A stretch of DNA of 64,000 nt from Mucor racemosus (Eukaryota > Mucoromycota > Mucoromycetes > Mucorales > Mucoraceae), in the NCBI GenBank assembly GCA_027405735.1, contig JAPEHQ010000003.1, forward strand, positions 2,418,001 to 2,482,000. Reading direction: 5' to 3'. Every line of letters begins with the position of its first letter. Position 1 is the stretch's first letter. The translations under genes were made by a program, and so were the position numbers. The notes beneath the pieces are model-generated. The model saw nothing but the letters and a program-made list of their open reading frames with translations, was not told the origin of the DNA and made no database searches. Shown one piece after another: positions 20,523 to 32,330 of the stretch.

Positions 20523-22484
20523 ACTTTGAAAATTAACAAATTTTCAAAAAAAAAAAAAAACCCCATATGTATATGAACACAAGCTATAACACCACTATAC
20601 AATTTTCTGATACTAAACATGTTTTAACCGTATTCGTATTATTCTAAAATATTTTATCAAAGCTTTCGACAAAACAAAACCTACAGAAATAGTAACAGCA
20701 ACGATTAAACATTCAATATAAGCAGCAGCATCAAATGATCATTGATCGAATTAATTGATTTCATTTACGTCAATTGAAGCATTGGATTTATTTTAGGTTG
20801 TTATTGACAACACATTGTTTCCTATTTGGAGTTAAAATTACTATGTAATAAAGCCTGGAAATCAGCAACAGCCAACAGGTCTATAGACGTTTAGCAACTG
20901 ATTTGAATATTTAAATAATAGCGAGACACGTTCACACTATCACAACATTTCCAATATTAAAAAAATCATACATTTCAAGAAAGGCAACATCTAAAGTTTC
21001 CTTTCATATACTGATAAAGAATTTTAATTCACCTCAAGCAAAGTTTTATTACAACAATTCAAATATGCTAGTATACCTCAATCAAATATTACAGTTTCAG
21101 TGTAAATACCTGGTTTATTACAATTCAACAAATTACCCATTGGGAAGAATATCAGACATAAAGTAATTAGAGACTCATTGCATAAAAAACCAGATGTAAT
21201 TAATACTTTAAGAATAGACGGATATATTATATTATACAATGCAATGTATATACTGTATAAGAAAGGTTAAAATATCACTATAAAGTTATGTTAAAGTAGT
21301 TCAAGCCTTTTATTGCAACATCACAAGTAGGTAACTCTTGAAGTAATGCCCTCACAAAGATTGCTTACATTATTATACCATACAATCGATTGTTAATATC
21401 TTTCTCATTATAGCCATCATTATCTTCATTGTAATCAAGGATTATATTATGAGCGACCTGCCTCCTCGTTATTTTTGAAAAATATTGCAACTCAAAATGT
21501 TTCAGCAAACTAGAGCACTATTTTCAATATGCTTTAAAATAGCTCAAGAGAAATGCAACTACTTTAATAATAAGGTAATTCGTATTCTTGAAGAACACTA
21601 CTCAAGGCTGAAAGCTAAAGAAATGATCTAAATTAACACATTTGACAACCTATAGTCTTTTAGATTCAAATCCCGCTTGTTAACACTAGCTTTCTCTTTG
21701 TAAAATGAGGTATCATACCACTGTAATAAAGGTAATTAGAAATGCTTGTAGGGCACTACACAAACACCTTGCTAATATAAATTATAGAAAATACTTCGCA
21801 ATGAGCATTTAATTGCAATATTTCATACAATTACATTTGGAATTAGTACAGCATTTTGAACGGATTTTGAATTTCTCACGTAATTTGGCATTAATTTGTG
21901 TGCTATATCAAACGCTAGATATTATCATGCTTTGCTAAAATATGAAATGAGGTCAATGATCCTTTTATAGTCTGTTCACCAGAAGACGAAGAAGAAGAAA
22001 AAGAGAGCCTTTTTATTTAAATACCCATTTACTAAAGACTTTAGTAAGTAATTGTTCAATTGATGTAAATCATAACATTGAAGTTCCTCAAACAACTAGT
22101 GGGTCACACTAAATCATTATTTTTTTTATAGAGCAACGTTTGGATGCGATATAGAAAAAAATACTACACGATGTAGAAAACTCAATAGTGTGTACACCCA
22201 TTTTTTTTATTTGGTATATGCCAACAAAAAAACGTTATTTATTATGTAATGTATTGTGCAAAATCATGTAGCTTGAATGAATTCCAAGCTTGACCGTATA
22301 TAGTAAGTGGACAAGCTACTTCATTTATAAGTAGGCCAAAAAATAGCATTAACATCAAGCCTTGTTAGATCAACATCAACTACATTTTAAAATATGTAAA
22401 TTGATATAAATACCCAGCGTCAAAAAGGCCTTAATCATCTCCACATTATTATATTTTTCAACCATATTATTAATATTACTGAAA
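20523..22484. other. Long non-coding 5' part of the hAT element
   Basis: About 2 kb of AT-rich sequence between the left subterminal array and the transposase start. I see no second gene, no splice-linked frame and no repeat with another copy in the window. Confidence 0.5.
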
Positions 22485-25400
22485 ATGAACTATGAAAACT
22501 CCCAAAATCAAGAATCCCAAGATCAAAACCAAGGCTTTCGAACCATGATGTCTGGTCTCCAATTCTCTTCTGATGATCAATCCTTCCAAGCAACATCAGT
22601 ATTAGATGATATACTCTATGCTCCTGGCCAGTCCAACCATAATCCTTTTGATTTTGCAGGAGAATCCACCTTTACTGAGAATGTTGATTTTTCAATTGGT
22701 AATGCTGGTACTTTAGTACCACCACCTCTTGATCCTCTTCTTCCTTCATCATCAGATCAATCCCATTCATCCGCTGTAGCTTCCTCATCTAATCAAGTAA
22801 ATGTTGCAGCCTCATTATTGAATCAATCTCAAGCTTCTTTATCAAATCAACAAGGTGGTGAAGTAAGTTTCCCAATCCCAGGAGAATATCTTGATAATAC
22901 CTTTTTTGGTGGTGATAATTCTCGTAGAGGTCAATCAATTTCTTGGATCCTTAGGTATGGCTATGCCAAAGTGATTGGTGACTTATATCATTGTAACGTG
23001 GATAGAGTTAACTGTAAGGAATCATATTCAAGATCTGCTACTACGTCAATTCTTCGACATGCAAAAAGAAAGCATAATATGGATGGCTCAATAGGTTAGT
23101 TGTTAACATTTGATGTTTTATAATTTACTAAGGCTAATATATACCTTTATATCTATCCATAGCTCTTAATCTTTGGGAACAAAATGGAAAACCGAGAGCA
23201 ACAGCTGTAGGCTCTCTTGATCGTCATTTGGTTGTTGGATCATCAGATAATACAACACCTGAATCTTATTCTGTAACAAAAGAAATGTTCAATGATGCTC
23301 TGATAAAATTAATCTTGAAGAATTCTCTTCCCCATACATTTGTCAATAACTATGAATTTCGTCATTTATTAAACTTAGTTAGAAGAGCTGCATCACCAAA
23401 CATTGTACAAGTTTACTCGGCTAATACCCTTGCCTCTAAAATCCGATCAAAAGCCATTGATTACAAAACAAGGATCATTTCTGTTTTGAAAAGACAAACA
23501 AAAGTAAATTTAACTATGGATGTCTGGACAAGCTCATCTGGAACAAATGGCTCATCTGATTATTTGGGGGTTGTTTGTCACTTCATTGATAAAGATTTTA
23601 GACCAAAGCAAGTTCTTTTGGGGTTTGAGGTATTAATGAATACACATACTGGTAAGTTGTCATTTTAAATCTTGATAGATTGTGATTAACTGATACAATT
23701 TTTTCTTCTTTACCATATTAACAATAAAGGTAAAAACATTGCTGAAGTTGTGCATAAATTACTTATTGATTATGAAATACAATCAAAATTATTCACAATC
23801 ACTTCGGATTCCGCATCAAATATGAAGGCAATGGCAGAAGAACTGGCTCTTCTGATACCAAATTTTGATCCTAATCAACATTGGATAAGGTGCTTTGCAC
23901 ACACCTTGAATTTAGCAGTTACAGCAATGTTAAATGCCGGTTTTACTAATCAAGCACCGACCAATGAAGAGTCTGTATATTTGCTTAGAGCTCGTGAAGA
24001 CCATGAAGATAACGAAGATGTTGAATCTGCCATTGGTCATGTAACTAGAGATAGTAATCCATTAAACAGATTAAGAGCAGGAATTGTTAGAATCAGGTAA
24101 TATTTACATGTATTTTGTGCTTTGAATATTGAAATTAAATACAAACCTTTTAGGGCCTCATCAACAATCACTCGCCAATACATTTTAGAATGTAAATATG
24201 TCGACATCCCTGCGTTGCGAATGATACTCGATAATAAAACACGTTGGAACTCTAGCTTTTACATGATCAAAAGGGGCCTTCAACAAGTCGAAGCATTTAA
24301 TGCTACATGTATGCACCGTAGCTTCACTGAAAAACTTGGGAAATATTATTTAGACGATCAAGATGTAGCATACTTGAAGGAAATTGTGAAAGTTTTAGAA
24401 CCATTTGAAATTGTATCACGTTGGATGTCTGGCCAAAAGTAAGTTTTTTTTTTATATTTTGAATTAGTTAAGTGAATAGACATTGACTTTACAATTTTTA
24501 TGTTAGATATCCCACAATCAACGAGGTTATTTTTAAATATAACATACTATTTACATTGCTAGAGCGCAAGATAAGGAAGTCATTTAAACATTGTTCTCTC
24601 CACCCCACTCCTGGCATCGATCCATGTCGTGTACCTTCTGCTTCTGGTCGTACTCGTAGTGGTGCTCAAGATTTAATGCAAATCAGTTTTGATGAGTTCA
24701 AATCAATGTATGGAGAATCTATCAAAAGAATGAACACCACAAGTATTCATGACAACATGGTGAAAGGATGCTTTTTTGCGTACTTGAAATTGACAAGCTA
24801 CTACTCAAAAACAGGCACAAGTGACATTTATCCAGTTGCTACAGCACTGGACCCATCATACAGGTTCAGTTATTGGAAGTCCGAAAATTGGGGCGAACCT
24901 TACGAAACACAGGCGGAAGAAGCAGTGAAAAATGCTTGGAAAAAGTACAATCCAAATGCCACCAATGAAGCATCTAATCAGTACAATATTTCAGTTCCTG
25001 ATGAATTTGATGAGCAGGATGATAGCGAAGAAGAATTTGATTACGAACAGCAAGTGCGCTATGTAAGACGAAAGATAGTACATGAACAATCTCAGAATTA
25101 CACTGAAAATTTTGTGGATCAGCTAGATATGTATATCAAAGCAGCACCACTTCAACTGCAACAACATCAGGTATTTCAGCAATCGCAATCAGTAGAACAT
25201 GCTTCTGAGGATGACATCCTTTGGTGGGAAAAGGGCCTGGAAGAGTCGCATGGACTTAATCCAATTTCAAGGGAGTTGATGTTCTGGAAAACTGCAAGCG
25301 TTACTGGATCTTCCAATCTTGCAAATATGGCATCAGATTATTTGAGTGTAGTAGCGTCCTCGACAAGTTGTGAAAGAGTATTCAGCAGATCGAAAAGATT

Positions 25401-25500
25401 TATAACCAATGAGAGGAATCGCTTGACAAGTGAAAATATAAAAAACATGATGCTTTTGTCATACTGGGTTGATGAGATTGACAACCTCGAGTCAATTTAG
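22485..25500 (+). CDS. hAT family transposase
   Basis: Five exons, 22485-23094, 23163-23651, 23730-24096, 24154-24438 and 24507-25500, give an intact 914-aa protein. A Ser/Gln/Asn-rich N-terminus (1-145) precedes a BED-type zinc finger (about 150-196; a CX6C pair then an HX4H pair). The RNase H-like catalytic core shows Asp in MDVWTSS (about 323), Asp in TSDSAS (about 393), the CFAHTLNLAV motif and Glu in SCERVFSRSKR (about 872). The C-terminal dimerisation segment (hATC) includes SDYLSVVASSTSCERVFS. Four introns of 57-78 bp have GT..AG ends and keep the frame. All catalytic signatures are present and no stop interrupts the reading frame, so it may be active. It moves its own element by cut-and-paste. 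Confidence 0.93.
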
Positions 25501-25607
25501 TTGTGTCGTTTTTTGGTGTATATATTTCTCTTTCTTAATCATTGTATTATTTTTTCTTTCTCTGGTAATCTCACTTTTGTATATTGGTTGTTTCTTCTAT
25601 TGGTATC

Positions 25608-25610
25608 TTT

Positions 25611-25698
<88 letters not shown>

Positions 25699-25712
25699 TC
25701 TTTATCTTTCTC
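25608..25712 (+). repeat. CT/TTTC microsatellite
   Basis: About 100 bp of CTCTCT with scattered TTTC, directly after the hAT transposase stop. The overlapping open frames on both strands are low-complexity artefacts. Confidence 0.9.
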
Positions 25713-25755
25713 TCCCTTTCTATCCTGCTTCCCCAAATATCTTGGTATTTCTTTG

Positions 25756-26035
25756 CTTGGTACTTTTCTGGATTCATGCTATTTTACTGTTTCTTCGCTT
25801 GGTGCTTTTCTAGATTCATGTCGCCTTGTTTTTTCTTTGCTTGGTGTTTTTCTAGATTCATGTCGCCTTGTTTTTTCTTTGCTGGATACTTTTCTGGTTT
25901 CATGTCGCCTTGTTTTTTTTTTTTGCTGGATGCTTTTCTAGATTCATGTCGCCTTATTGCTTCTTTGCTTGATATTTTCTGGTTTCATGTAGTCTTATTG
26001 TTTCTTTGTTTGGTACTTTTCTGGATATACTTTGA
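25756..26035 (+). repeat. Minisatellite, about 42-bp unit, 6-7 copies
   Basis: Successive units begin CTTGGT or CTGGAT, continue with CTTTTCTRGATTCATGTCGC and end in a T-rich CTTTG tail. Units vary by a few substitutions and the T-run length. It lies inside the hAT element, between the transposase and the right subterminal array. Confidence 0.85.
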
Positions 26036-26399
26036 TGTGCGATTTACTTTTTTCTTTGTTTGTGCATAATATTTTACAAATATGCATTACTCTTACTTTA
26101 TATTTTTTACTCTTTCAACCTTTTTGTACTTTTATTGAATGCATATTCGAATATTTTTACTTTGCTATCATTAATACTTTTGGTGGTTTGAAACCATTCA
26201 TTCTTATTTTTTTATTTTAATTTATATATAGCTCAATTTCCTCTTATTTTTAATACCAACATGTTATATCATGTTTCACTCCTCAATGACAATAAATTTT
26301 ATCTATACATCATAACAAAATATGTCAACAGATTTGAAATTATAAATATTACTATAAATAGCTGGGATAAACTGTATTTACTTGTGTAACATGCTTGAA

Positions 26400-26650
26400 T
26401 TAACTTTTTAATCAAGCAAGCGAGCGAGTCAAGTTTTTAGGTAAGCGAGCCTCCATTGAATTAGAGCATATCGAGCAGGTATGCAAGCGAGCTTCCTATG
26501 TTTTTACCGAGCACCAAGCAGAAATTTTTTAAAAAAAGTTAATCAAGCGAGCCCAAGCAAGTAATTTCCTGAAAAAATTATAATTCAAGCGAGCCCAAGC
26601 ATAGGGCTCGCTCGCTCGCTTATGCTCGCACTGCTCGATTGCGATCACTA
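26400..26650 (+). repeat. Right subterminal repeat array of the hAT element
   Basis: Repeated CAAGCGAGC, GAGCCCAAGC and related motifs end in the inverted cluster GGGCTCGCTCGCTCGCTTAT just before the right TIR. The same motif family occurs behind the left TIR. Confidence 0.8.
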
Positions 26651-26658
26651 GTTATAAC

Positions 26659-27204
26659 GGATGTGTATAAGTATGCAAACTTTCAAGCATTTTTTTCCTA
26701 CTTGCAATTTTTCCTTAAATTTTGCATTAATTGCAAAATACTTGTCAAATTGACCAACAAAGTTTTTACAATCATGTCATAGACCTCATTGAACTCTATC
26801 TGATGAATTTAGCTCTTTTCAAAATATTGATTTTTCGTAGAGATATCCTCAAAAATGTGTAAAAAGAAACACTTTCGCATATTAATGCATCGTAAAATCT
26901 AATGAATGCAACATGTATTGTAGTGCAAAGTGCTACAAAAACGTAATTATAAAAAGCGATGGGAAATACAATTATAACTCTTCTAAGTTTATTAAAGGTA
27001 TAAAGTAAAGCAACGATTCATCTACTCGATGGATCGTTGTGGTATTTATATTAAATGTCTAATTCAAATTACTAATGCAGTAATTTGATCTTCTTGGTTT
27101 TAAAGCTGATGGGAAAAGGGATCAGCAATTACTAATTCAGGTTATACAATTATCTATAATTGTTGTTTGTGATTTTAAATTATAGTTAAGTTCCTATTGC
27201 AGTA
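26659..27204. repeat. Gene-free stretch with a reverse partial copy of repeat R3
   Basis: The part at about 26690-26880, read on the minus strand, resembles the start of repeat R3 (the GATATCTCTACGAAAAATCAA region). The remainder is AT-rich with no gene. Confidence 0.45.
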
Positions 27205-27535
27205 AATTACGATGTTATTTACTAAAATAAAAAAAATATAAAAATAAAAGCAGTAGAAATACAATTATAATCAGCTAAAGTTTTTATTACAAAAGATTTC
27301 TGAAGAGTTAAAATAATTGAAAAGTATGAGGGTATTTATAGTGATTTGGAGAACTTGGATACCATCAGACTTGAATGGATGTATATTTAGTAATCTTCCA
27401 GTTTTGAGTACATTGTTATTGATTTGATATTTTAAGGGGTAAATTGTATAGAGCATTGACCATAAGGGATTGTATGTCAAGTGTGACAATATCGACCTTT
27501 TGGGAAATGGTTGTTTTTGTTTATTTCTGTTATAT
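27205..27535 (-). repeat. Dispersed LTR-like repeat (family R1), uninterrupted copy
   Basis: Reverse copy of 1-690 without the solo LTR. The single ACCCT target (minus strand, 27329-27333) is intact. TATAAATACCC and AATAAAAAC signals are present in the minus orientation. Its ORF at 27271-27489 is not a gene. Confidence 0.75.
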
Positions 27536-27617
27536 CTATTTTATGTAACCTTGATTTTTAAGGGGTAGTTTTTATATGCTTGAATCTTATTTATATTGAT
27601 AGTGCAACTACGATATA

Positions 27618-28518
27618 ACGTGCCACCAGCTTTAAACCTGCACAAATTTTAACTTTTTTTAAGAGCTATCAACTCACCCAAAACTAACGATACAATAAAA
27701 AAAATCCATAACAATCATTATTTAAACCTTTGTAAACAATTGTTATGGCTCGAATACTTAATTTTACTATAAAATCATTCTGTTGATAGCCCTTGAAAAT
27801 AGACGGTATTTCAAAATTTAAGCTGTGTGCTCTTAGGTGAGGGTAACTTTTGAAACAAGGATACTCTGTGACACATAACCTCCTTACCTTAAACCCAGCT
27901 TACGTAAGCAATGCGTGAAATCAGCATTTTCGCTATCAACTTTCCGAAAAATAAAGATATAATAAATCAGAGCCATAACAATCATTATTTAAACCTTTGT
28001 GAACAATTATTATGACTTTAATAGTTATTTTTATTATAAAATCATTTTACTGATACCCAAAATACCATTGCGAATGCAATTGGATCAAAATGTACTGTGG
28101 TGCTGCCAAGAGGGAAGCTCGTTTGCGATGTGACTATACATTCAAGTCTCTGGAGAAAAACATCCATTCTTTTCTGGATACCTCTGGTAACCTGACTCAA
28201 ATCAGACATTATTTCAGAAGGTCGATGGACTACATCGAAGCTTATAGCAAATGTAGAGAAGTTGTCCAAGAAGTTAAGAAATTTGTCAAAAAAAATATTT
28301 ATCTCACAGAAAATTTAGAATTCCTAAAGATTTGTTATAAAAATAAAATGTTTGTTTAAACTTATTATACTTCTCAATCTCTCAAATAACAAATGAGCTA
28401 CATTATCTGCCATGAGATGCCTCCAAAAAAAATATATATATTGAAATGGCGGAGTTCCAAAATAAATAAAAATTGAAACAAAATTAAAGTTTACACAGAT
28501 TTAAAGCTGGTGGCACGT
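27618..28518. mobile_element. 0.9-kb TIR element with TA target site
   Basis: Inverted ends ACGTGCCACCAGCTTTAAA at 27618 and its complement ending at 28518 continue imperfectly for about 35 bp, and both are flanked by TA (27616-27617, 28519-28520). Inside is a direct repeat of about 110 bp (27688-27800 and 27955-28067, with conserved CCATAACAATCATTATTTAA) and an 89-codon plus-strand open stretch (28090-28359, basic and aromatic, containing DYTFKSLEKN and IRHYFRRSMDYIEAY). That stretch may be the tail of a lost transposase, but I do not recognise it. The element looks non-autonomous. Confidence 0.65.
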
Positions 28519-28520
28519 TA

Positions 28521-30640
28521 GATGAGTAGTTGACTAAATTGATATCTTTGTTTATTATCATTATTGATTTGGATAGAATCCTGTTTTGATATATATGTCA
28601 TTTGTGTAATTGATTGCGCCGTGATCAAGGGTGCTATCATCTACACGACATGTATGGTTCAAAAAGGGTATTTCATATTTTTAGCATGCGTTTGTTATTG
28701 TGTTCAATTGAAGCATTTGTTTATTATCGTTGTTCACATTTCAAGTGGCATCATATTTTATGAGCGACACTTGAAATTTAGGTTGTTTTATTTTATCAAG
28801 CGTTTTTAGTATGTAATTCCACTGCACCTATATTTCATGATCTTGGTTCTCACATCAGATTCATGTTATTCATTACTAATTCAATTTGATGTGTGAAAGA
28901 CTGCCAGTAGTTCACATCACAAAGTCTTGATAATATCAGATATAAAAAACTCCTAGCGTGTTGAGTTTATCTAGCAATTAGCAAGAACGCTTGGACCTCA
29001 ATTATGACACCATCACATTATTTTATCCCAGCGGTTAATCAATCAAGCAGTTATCAAATCAACATCCAAGCACATTTAGCACAGCATTGAAAATGTCGGT
29101 TTTTGAGGATATTAAACAGCCAGTTTTGAAGCTAATTTCATTTCTACTAACTCATATTAAAATGTAATTCTTATAAATAGTCTCTTAAACCAAGACCTAG
29201 AAGCTCTTGGTTCTTTCTTTTACCATTAGTTTTTTCCAGTAATAAAGCCTATGTTCTCCATGATTAATGTTACTAGTCTTTATTATTATTCTTTTTATAA
29301 ATAAGATTGTATATATCCATAAAAAACTCTCTGAAACAAGGCAACTAATAAGCTCTGCAAGCATGATTAAATTATGATTGATCCATTTCCATCCATAGAT
29401 TACTATCAAACATATTTAATGGTTCAATAGTGTCCTATTAAATTATATTGCAGGACGCAGAATCTCAATGTCAAATCAATATAGATGGATATACGGTTCA
29501 TTCAAAGTTCTGAATACAAACAAATGATCCAAATTGTGATGATTTGTGTCATAGAACGGTAATTGTCATTATAGTAAAAGTTTATTATTTGAATCACAAT
29601 TAAATGTCAATCTCGCGTACATACAATTGACATCCTGTGCAACCAAATCAAAGTGTATTCAAAGATAGAACCAAGGAACTTGTTGATAAACAAGTCCATA
29701 AATTTTTTATATTCATGAAGAACCAATAACTTTGCCATCTACCAATGTACATAACAACTCAACACATTTAATAAACCTTTCTAGATAATTATTGGTCAGT
29801 TACAATGATCCATTACTACTAGATTCCCATTTCCTTTAGATTAGACAATTAATATAAATAGCAAAAAACTTTCATTAGCCATGAAGATCTTTATCTTATT
29901 CTTAAAGAATAAAACAACACCTTATATATTATTTCTTACGTGCTTTATTTTCAATTTTTCACAATTTTTTGACCTGTACGACATTTTTTCGTGGTGATGC
30001 CTGGTGGCTGAAGTGTAATTTAGGCATTTAATTATCAATGTATCGAGCCAAGATGAAGTAGGTTAGTTGGTATAATGGATAATAAATGCAATGTCATTTA
30101 TTGAATGGGTAAATGTGACTGTACAACGTAAATCTTACGTTTGAATGAAAGTATTATTACTAATCATCCTGATTAACTCAATAAATTCAAAAAGCATAGT
30201 TGTCAAGTTCAATTATTGCTACTAAATCGTATAATTTGATATGCAGAAAACTTTCGAATCATTTATTTTTTTTTCGTTTTTTGGCAAAGCTACAGCACAA
30301 ACTATCTTTCAATATGATTGAATATTAATAAATCAGAGAAAATAAAACTGGTAAAAAACGAATACCCGATGTTCATCGAGGTCAAGATTGATAAAGGGTG
30401 CATTCATTGTATAGTGAAAATTGCAACATTTTGAAGGATAGAAATTACAGGGCCAAGATATTGTGTTGTGGTGTTTGCTTTAGGATTTCTAAAAGAGTTT
30501 AAACTGCATAATTCATCAACCTCACTTAGATGTTAAATACTCACCATGTGCTATTAGTATCATCTTGGTTTTTATTTAATTGCTGAATTATTAAAAATCA
30601 AGCTTTTCATAGCTTATAACACTGACAATGGGATGTTTCT
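28521..30640. other. Gene-poor AT-rich stretch
   Basis: No gene can be supported. Two subregions (about 29130-29260 and 29840-29940) carry a TATAAATAG-like box followed by an AATAAA signal, so they may be old solo LTRs, but I found neither TG...CA ends with duplications nor second copies. Confidence 0.35.
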
Positions 30641-30649
30641 GATTTTAGA

Positions 30650-30891
30650 TTGACATTTATCATAAGGCGGGCTAATGATACATTTGATATTACTTTAGAT
30701 GGAACCAGTCAATTTAATTTATGGAATTTGAATGCAAATACCGAGGAACCATTTGTAGGTACTACTCAAGTTGGTTCCGGTAAAGCATTGAATAAATTGG
30801 CTTGGGATAAAGAGGGTAAAAAGGCGGCAATGGGTTCCAGTGATGGCCATGTTTATGTTTATGATATTGGAGAGGTAACACTAAAAATCAA
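30650..30891 (+). pseudogene. Orphan exon of dynein intermediate chain (WD40 part)
   Basis: An open stretch of about 80 codons reads as a WD40 piece of cytoplasmic dynein intermediate chain, with LDGTSQFNLWNLNANTE, VGSGKALNKLAWDKEGKKAA and GSSDGHVYVYDIGE. It is preceded by a TTTTAG acceptor (30644-30649) and followed by a GTAACA donor at 30877, so it looks like one internal exon with its splice sites. No other part of the gene (N-terminal dynein-binding region, other WD repeats) is found within the surrounding kilobases. It is most likely a fragment of a duplicated or transposed gene and not functional alone. The listed end includes the intronic readthrough to the first stops. Confidence 0.75.
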
Positions 30892-30910
30892 TGCAAATGA
30901 ACTCTAACAC

Positions 30911-31685
30911 AATCATTATAAAGTAAGACTATATTATCATCAAATAAACTACCACACAATATTAACATGTATAAGGATTTACAGTAATAAGCTTGAATCA
31001 AATGGGTACAGCACCATAAATTCTTGAAAAAGTTCTCAAGTATTATAAAATCTCTTATTTTTAAGTCTTACAAAGCCTATAAGTGGAATATTAATTTAGA
31101 AAATTATTTTTGTCCAGATCCTCAATTTTGACATTTTTTAATTTTTTTTTTCTGATTTTGCAAATCTAGAGTTAATTATACTACCAATTATAAAAACAAA
31201 AAATATACACATACAGAAAATTTAGCGCTCTATTTGCTCAACAAAAAATAACAAACATTTTTATTGTAAAATATTACATGAAAATCCTTTAATCAAAAAA
31301 CCGTTTTTGGGACAAAAGTACAAAGTTTCATTACTTAACATTTAATATTAAGCTTTTATAAGATGTGTATTAGCTATGGCTACAATTTTCTCTCACATTG
31401 TAGTATATTTAAACGTTGATTTTGGTATCAAAATTTGATTTTTCTGTTTTTTGATCAAAATCATGAGTGTTGGTAAGGATAAAATGAGTCCCGAAAATGT
31501 CCGCTACAAAAACTGAATTTTCAGACCATACGTGGTTAAATATAAGAATAGTAAAAAAAAAGAAACGCTTTTTTATTTAAAACTTAGATATACCATAGTA
31601 TAAGAGACTTAACAATTCAATCTTGCTATGCTCAATTAGAGCGTCGCTCTACGGGTTCGCGTTTGCGATTTTTTAATGACTGTAT
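30911..31685. other. Gene-free AT-rich stretch
   Basis: Contains diverged AT-rich sequence reminiscent of the other old repeats in the window, but no gene or clear boundary. Confidence 0.35.
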
Positions 31686-32330
31686 GATATGACAGACGGT
31701 TTTTCTGGTAGAAAATTTTATATTTCTATTATAGTAACTAGGATTTCACAAACAACGCATCGTATTACAGTTAACCGAGTTTGACTGCTTTAACGGGCCG
31801 TTTTTTATGCAAACTCGAATGAGGGTATTCGAGTTTCTTCTTTTCTTTTTTTGTTAGCTAAGCTCGAAAACAGGATTGAAAAAATACTTCAAGTTGTGAA
31901 ACTGTCAAATATGCTATTATCAATTCATAATCCCATATTAACTTGACAATGTTGCTATTAACAGCCTCCTTAAGGCAAACCAATACTTGCTCCCACCCCA
32001 TTTTTTATCTGGGTTACAAAAGAACGGGCCGTTTTCCAACTCGAATCGAATGGCCGTTTCCGTTAAAACTCGATTCAAACTCGAATCGAAGCCCATTCCT
32101 AATAGTAACAGATATTGCCTATTTTTCTTATTAGGCTATAGTTCAGGCGCTGTAATGTTGCTTTTACATTTGCTGAAATGTGCAATTTAGCAGGGTTTTA
32201 AATGCGCTAAACAATGTAAAACTTTGAAAATCCTTTTCTACGTGTGTTGTTTCTTTCTTTTTGTTTTCATAATCCAAGGATATATTCACTATTTGATAAG
32301 GCATTTCAGACTATCAAGCTGGTATTCTTT
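31686..32330 (+). repeat. Dispersed repeat (family R2), copy interrupted by a MITE
   Basis: Similar to 691-965 in the same orientation, but split by the 363-bp MITE at 31739-32101. Comparison of the two copies defines the insertion point exactly. Confidence 0.75.
31739..32101 (+). mobile_element. hAT-type MITE, copy 1 (363 bp)
   Basis: It begins TAGGATTTCAC and ends CCCATTCCTA, so TAGGA/TCCTA termini, with a perfect 8-bp target duplication ATAGTAAC (31731-31738 and 32102-32109). The unoccupied site is kept at 739-746. An 8-bp duplication and TAGG-type ends are hAT features. Subterminal ACTCGAAT-type motifs recur on both sides. The small open frame inside is not conserved in length between copies and is not a gene. 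Confidence 0.9.

Larger units (their letters stand above)
20222..26650 (+). mobile_element. Complete autonomous-looking hAT DNA transposon
   Basis: The 6429-bp element begins TAGCGTTCGC and ends GCGATCACTA, imperfect 10-bp terminal inverted repeats (8 of 10 match), with a perfect 8-bp target duplication GTTATAAC (20214-20221 and 26651-26658). Both subterminal regions (about 20230-20480 and 26400-26645) are packed with CAAGC/GAGC-type motifs, such as GAGCCCAAGC, which are typical hAT transposase-binding repeats. The interior carries an intact five-exon hAT transposase (22485-25500). TIR sequence, 8-bp duplication and transposase agree on the superfamily. Confidence 0.93.

Noticed and set aside
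25469..26069. Several overlapping ORFs on both strands
   Set aside because: They are produced by the CT microsatellite and the 42-bp minisatellite.
30058..30130. tRNA-like stretch with GGTTAGTTGGTATAATGG
   Set aside because: It resembles a D-arm only. No T-arm GTTCRAAYC or matching acceptor stem follows at the right distance.
31943..32190. Short ORF shared by both MITEs
   Set aside because: The MITE copies end it differently; it is read out of the element into flanks and has no protein features.
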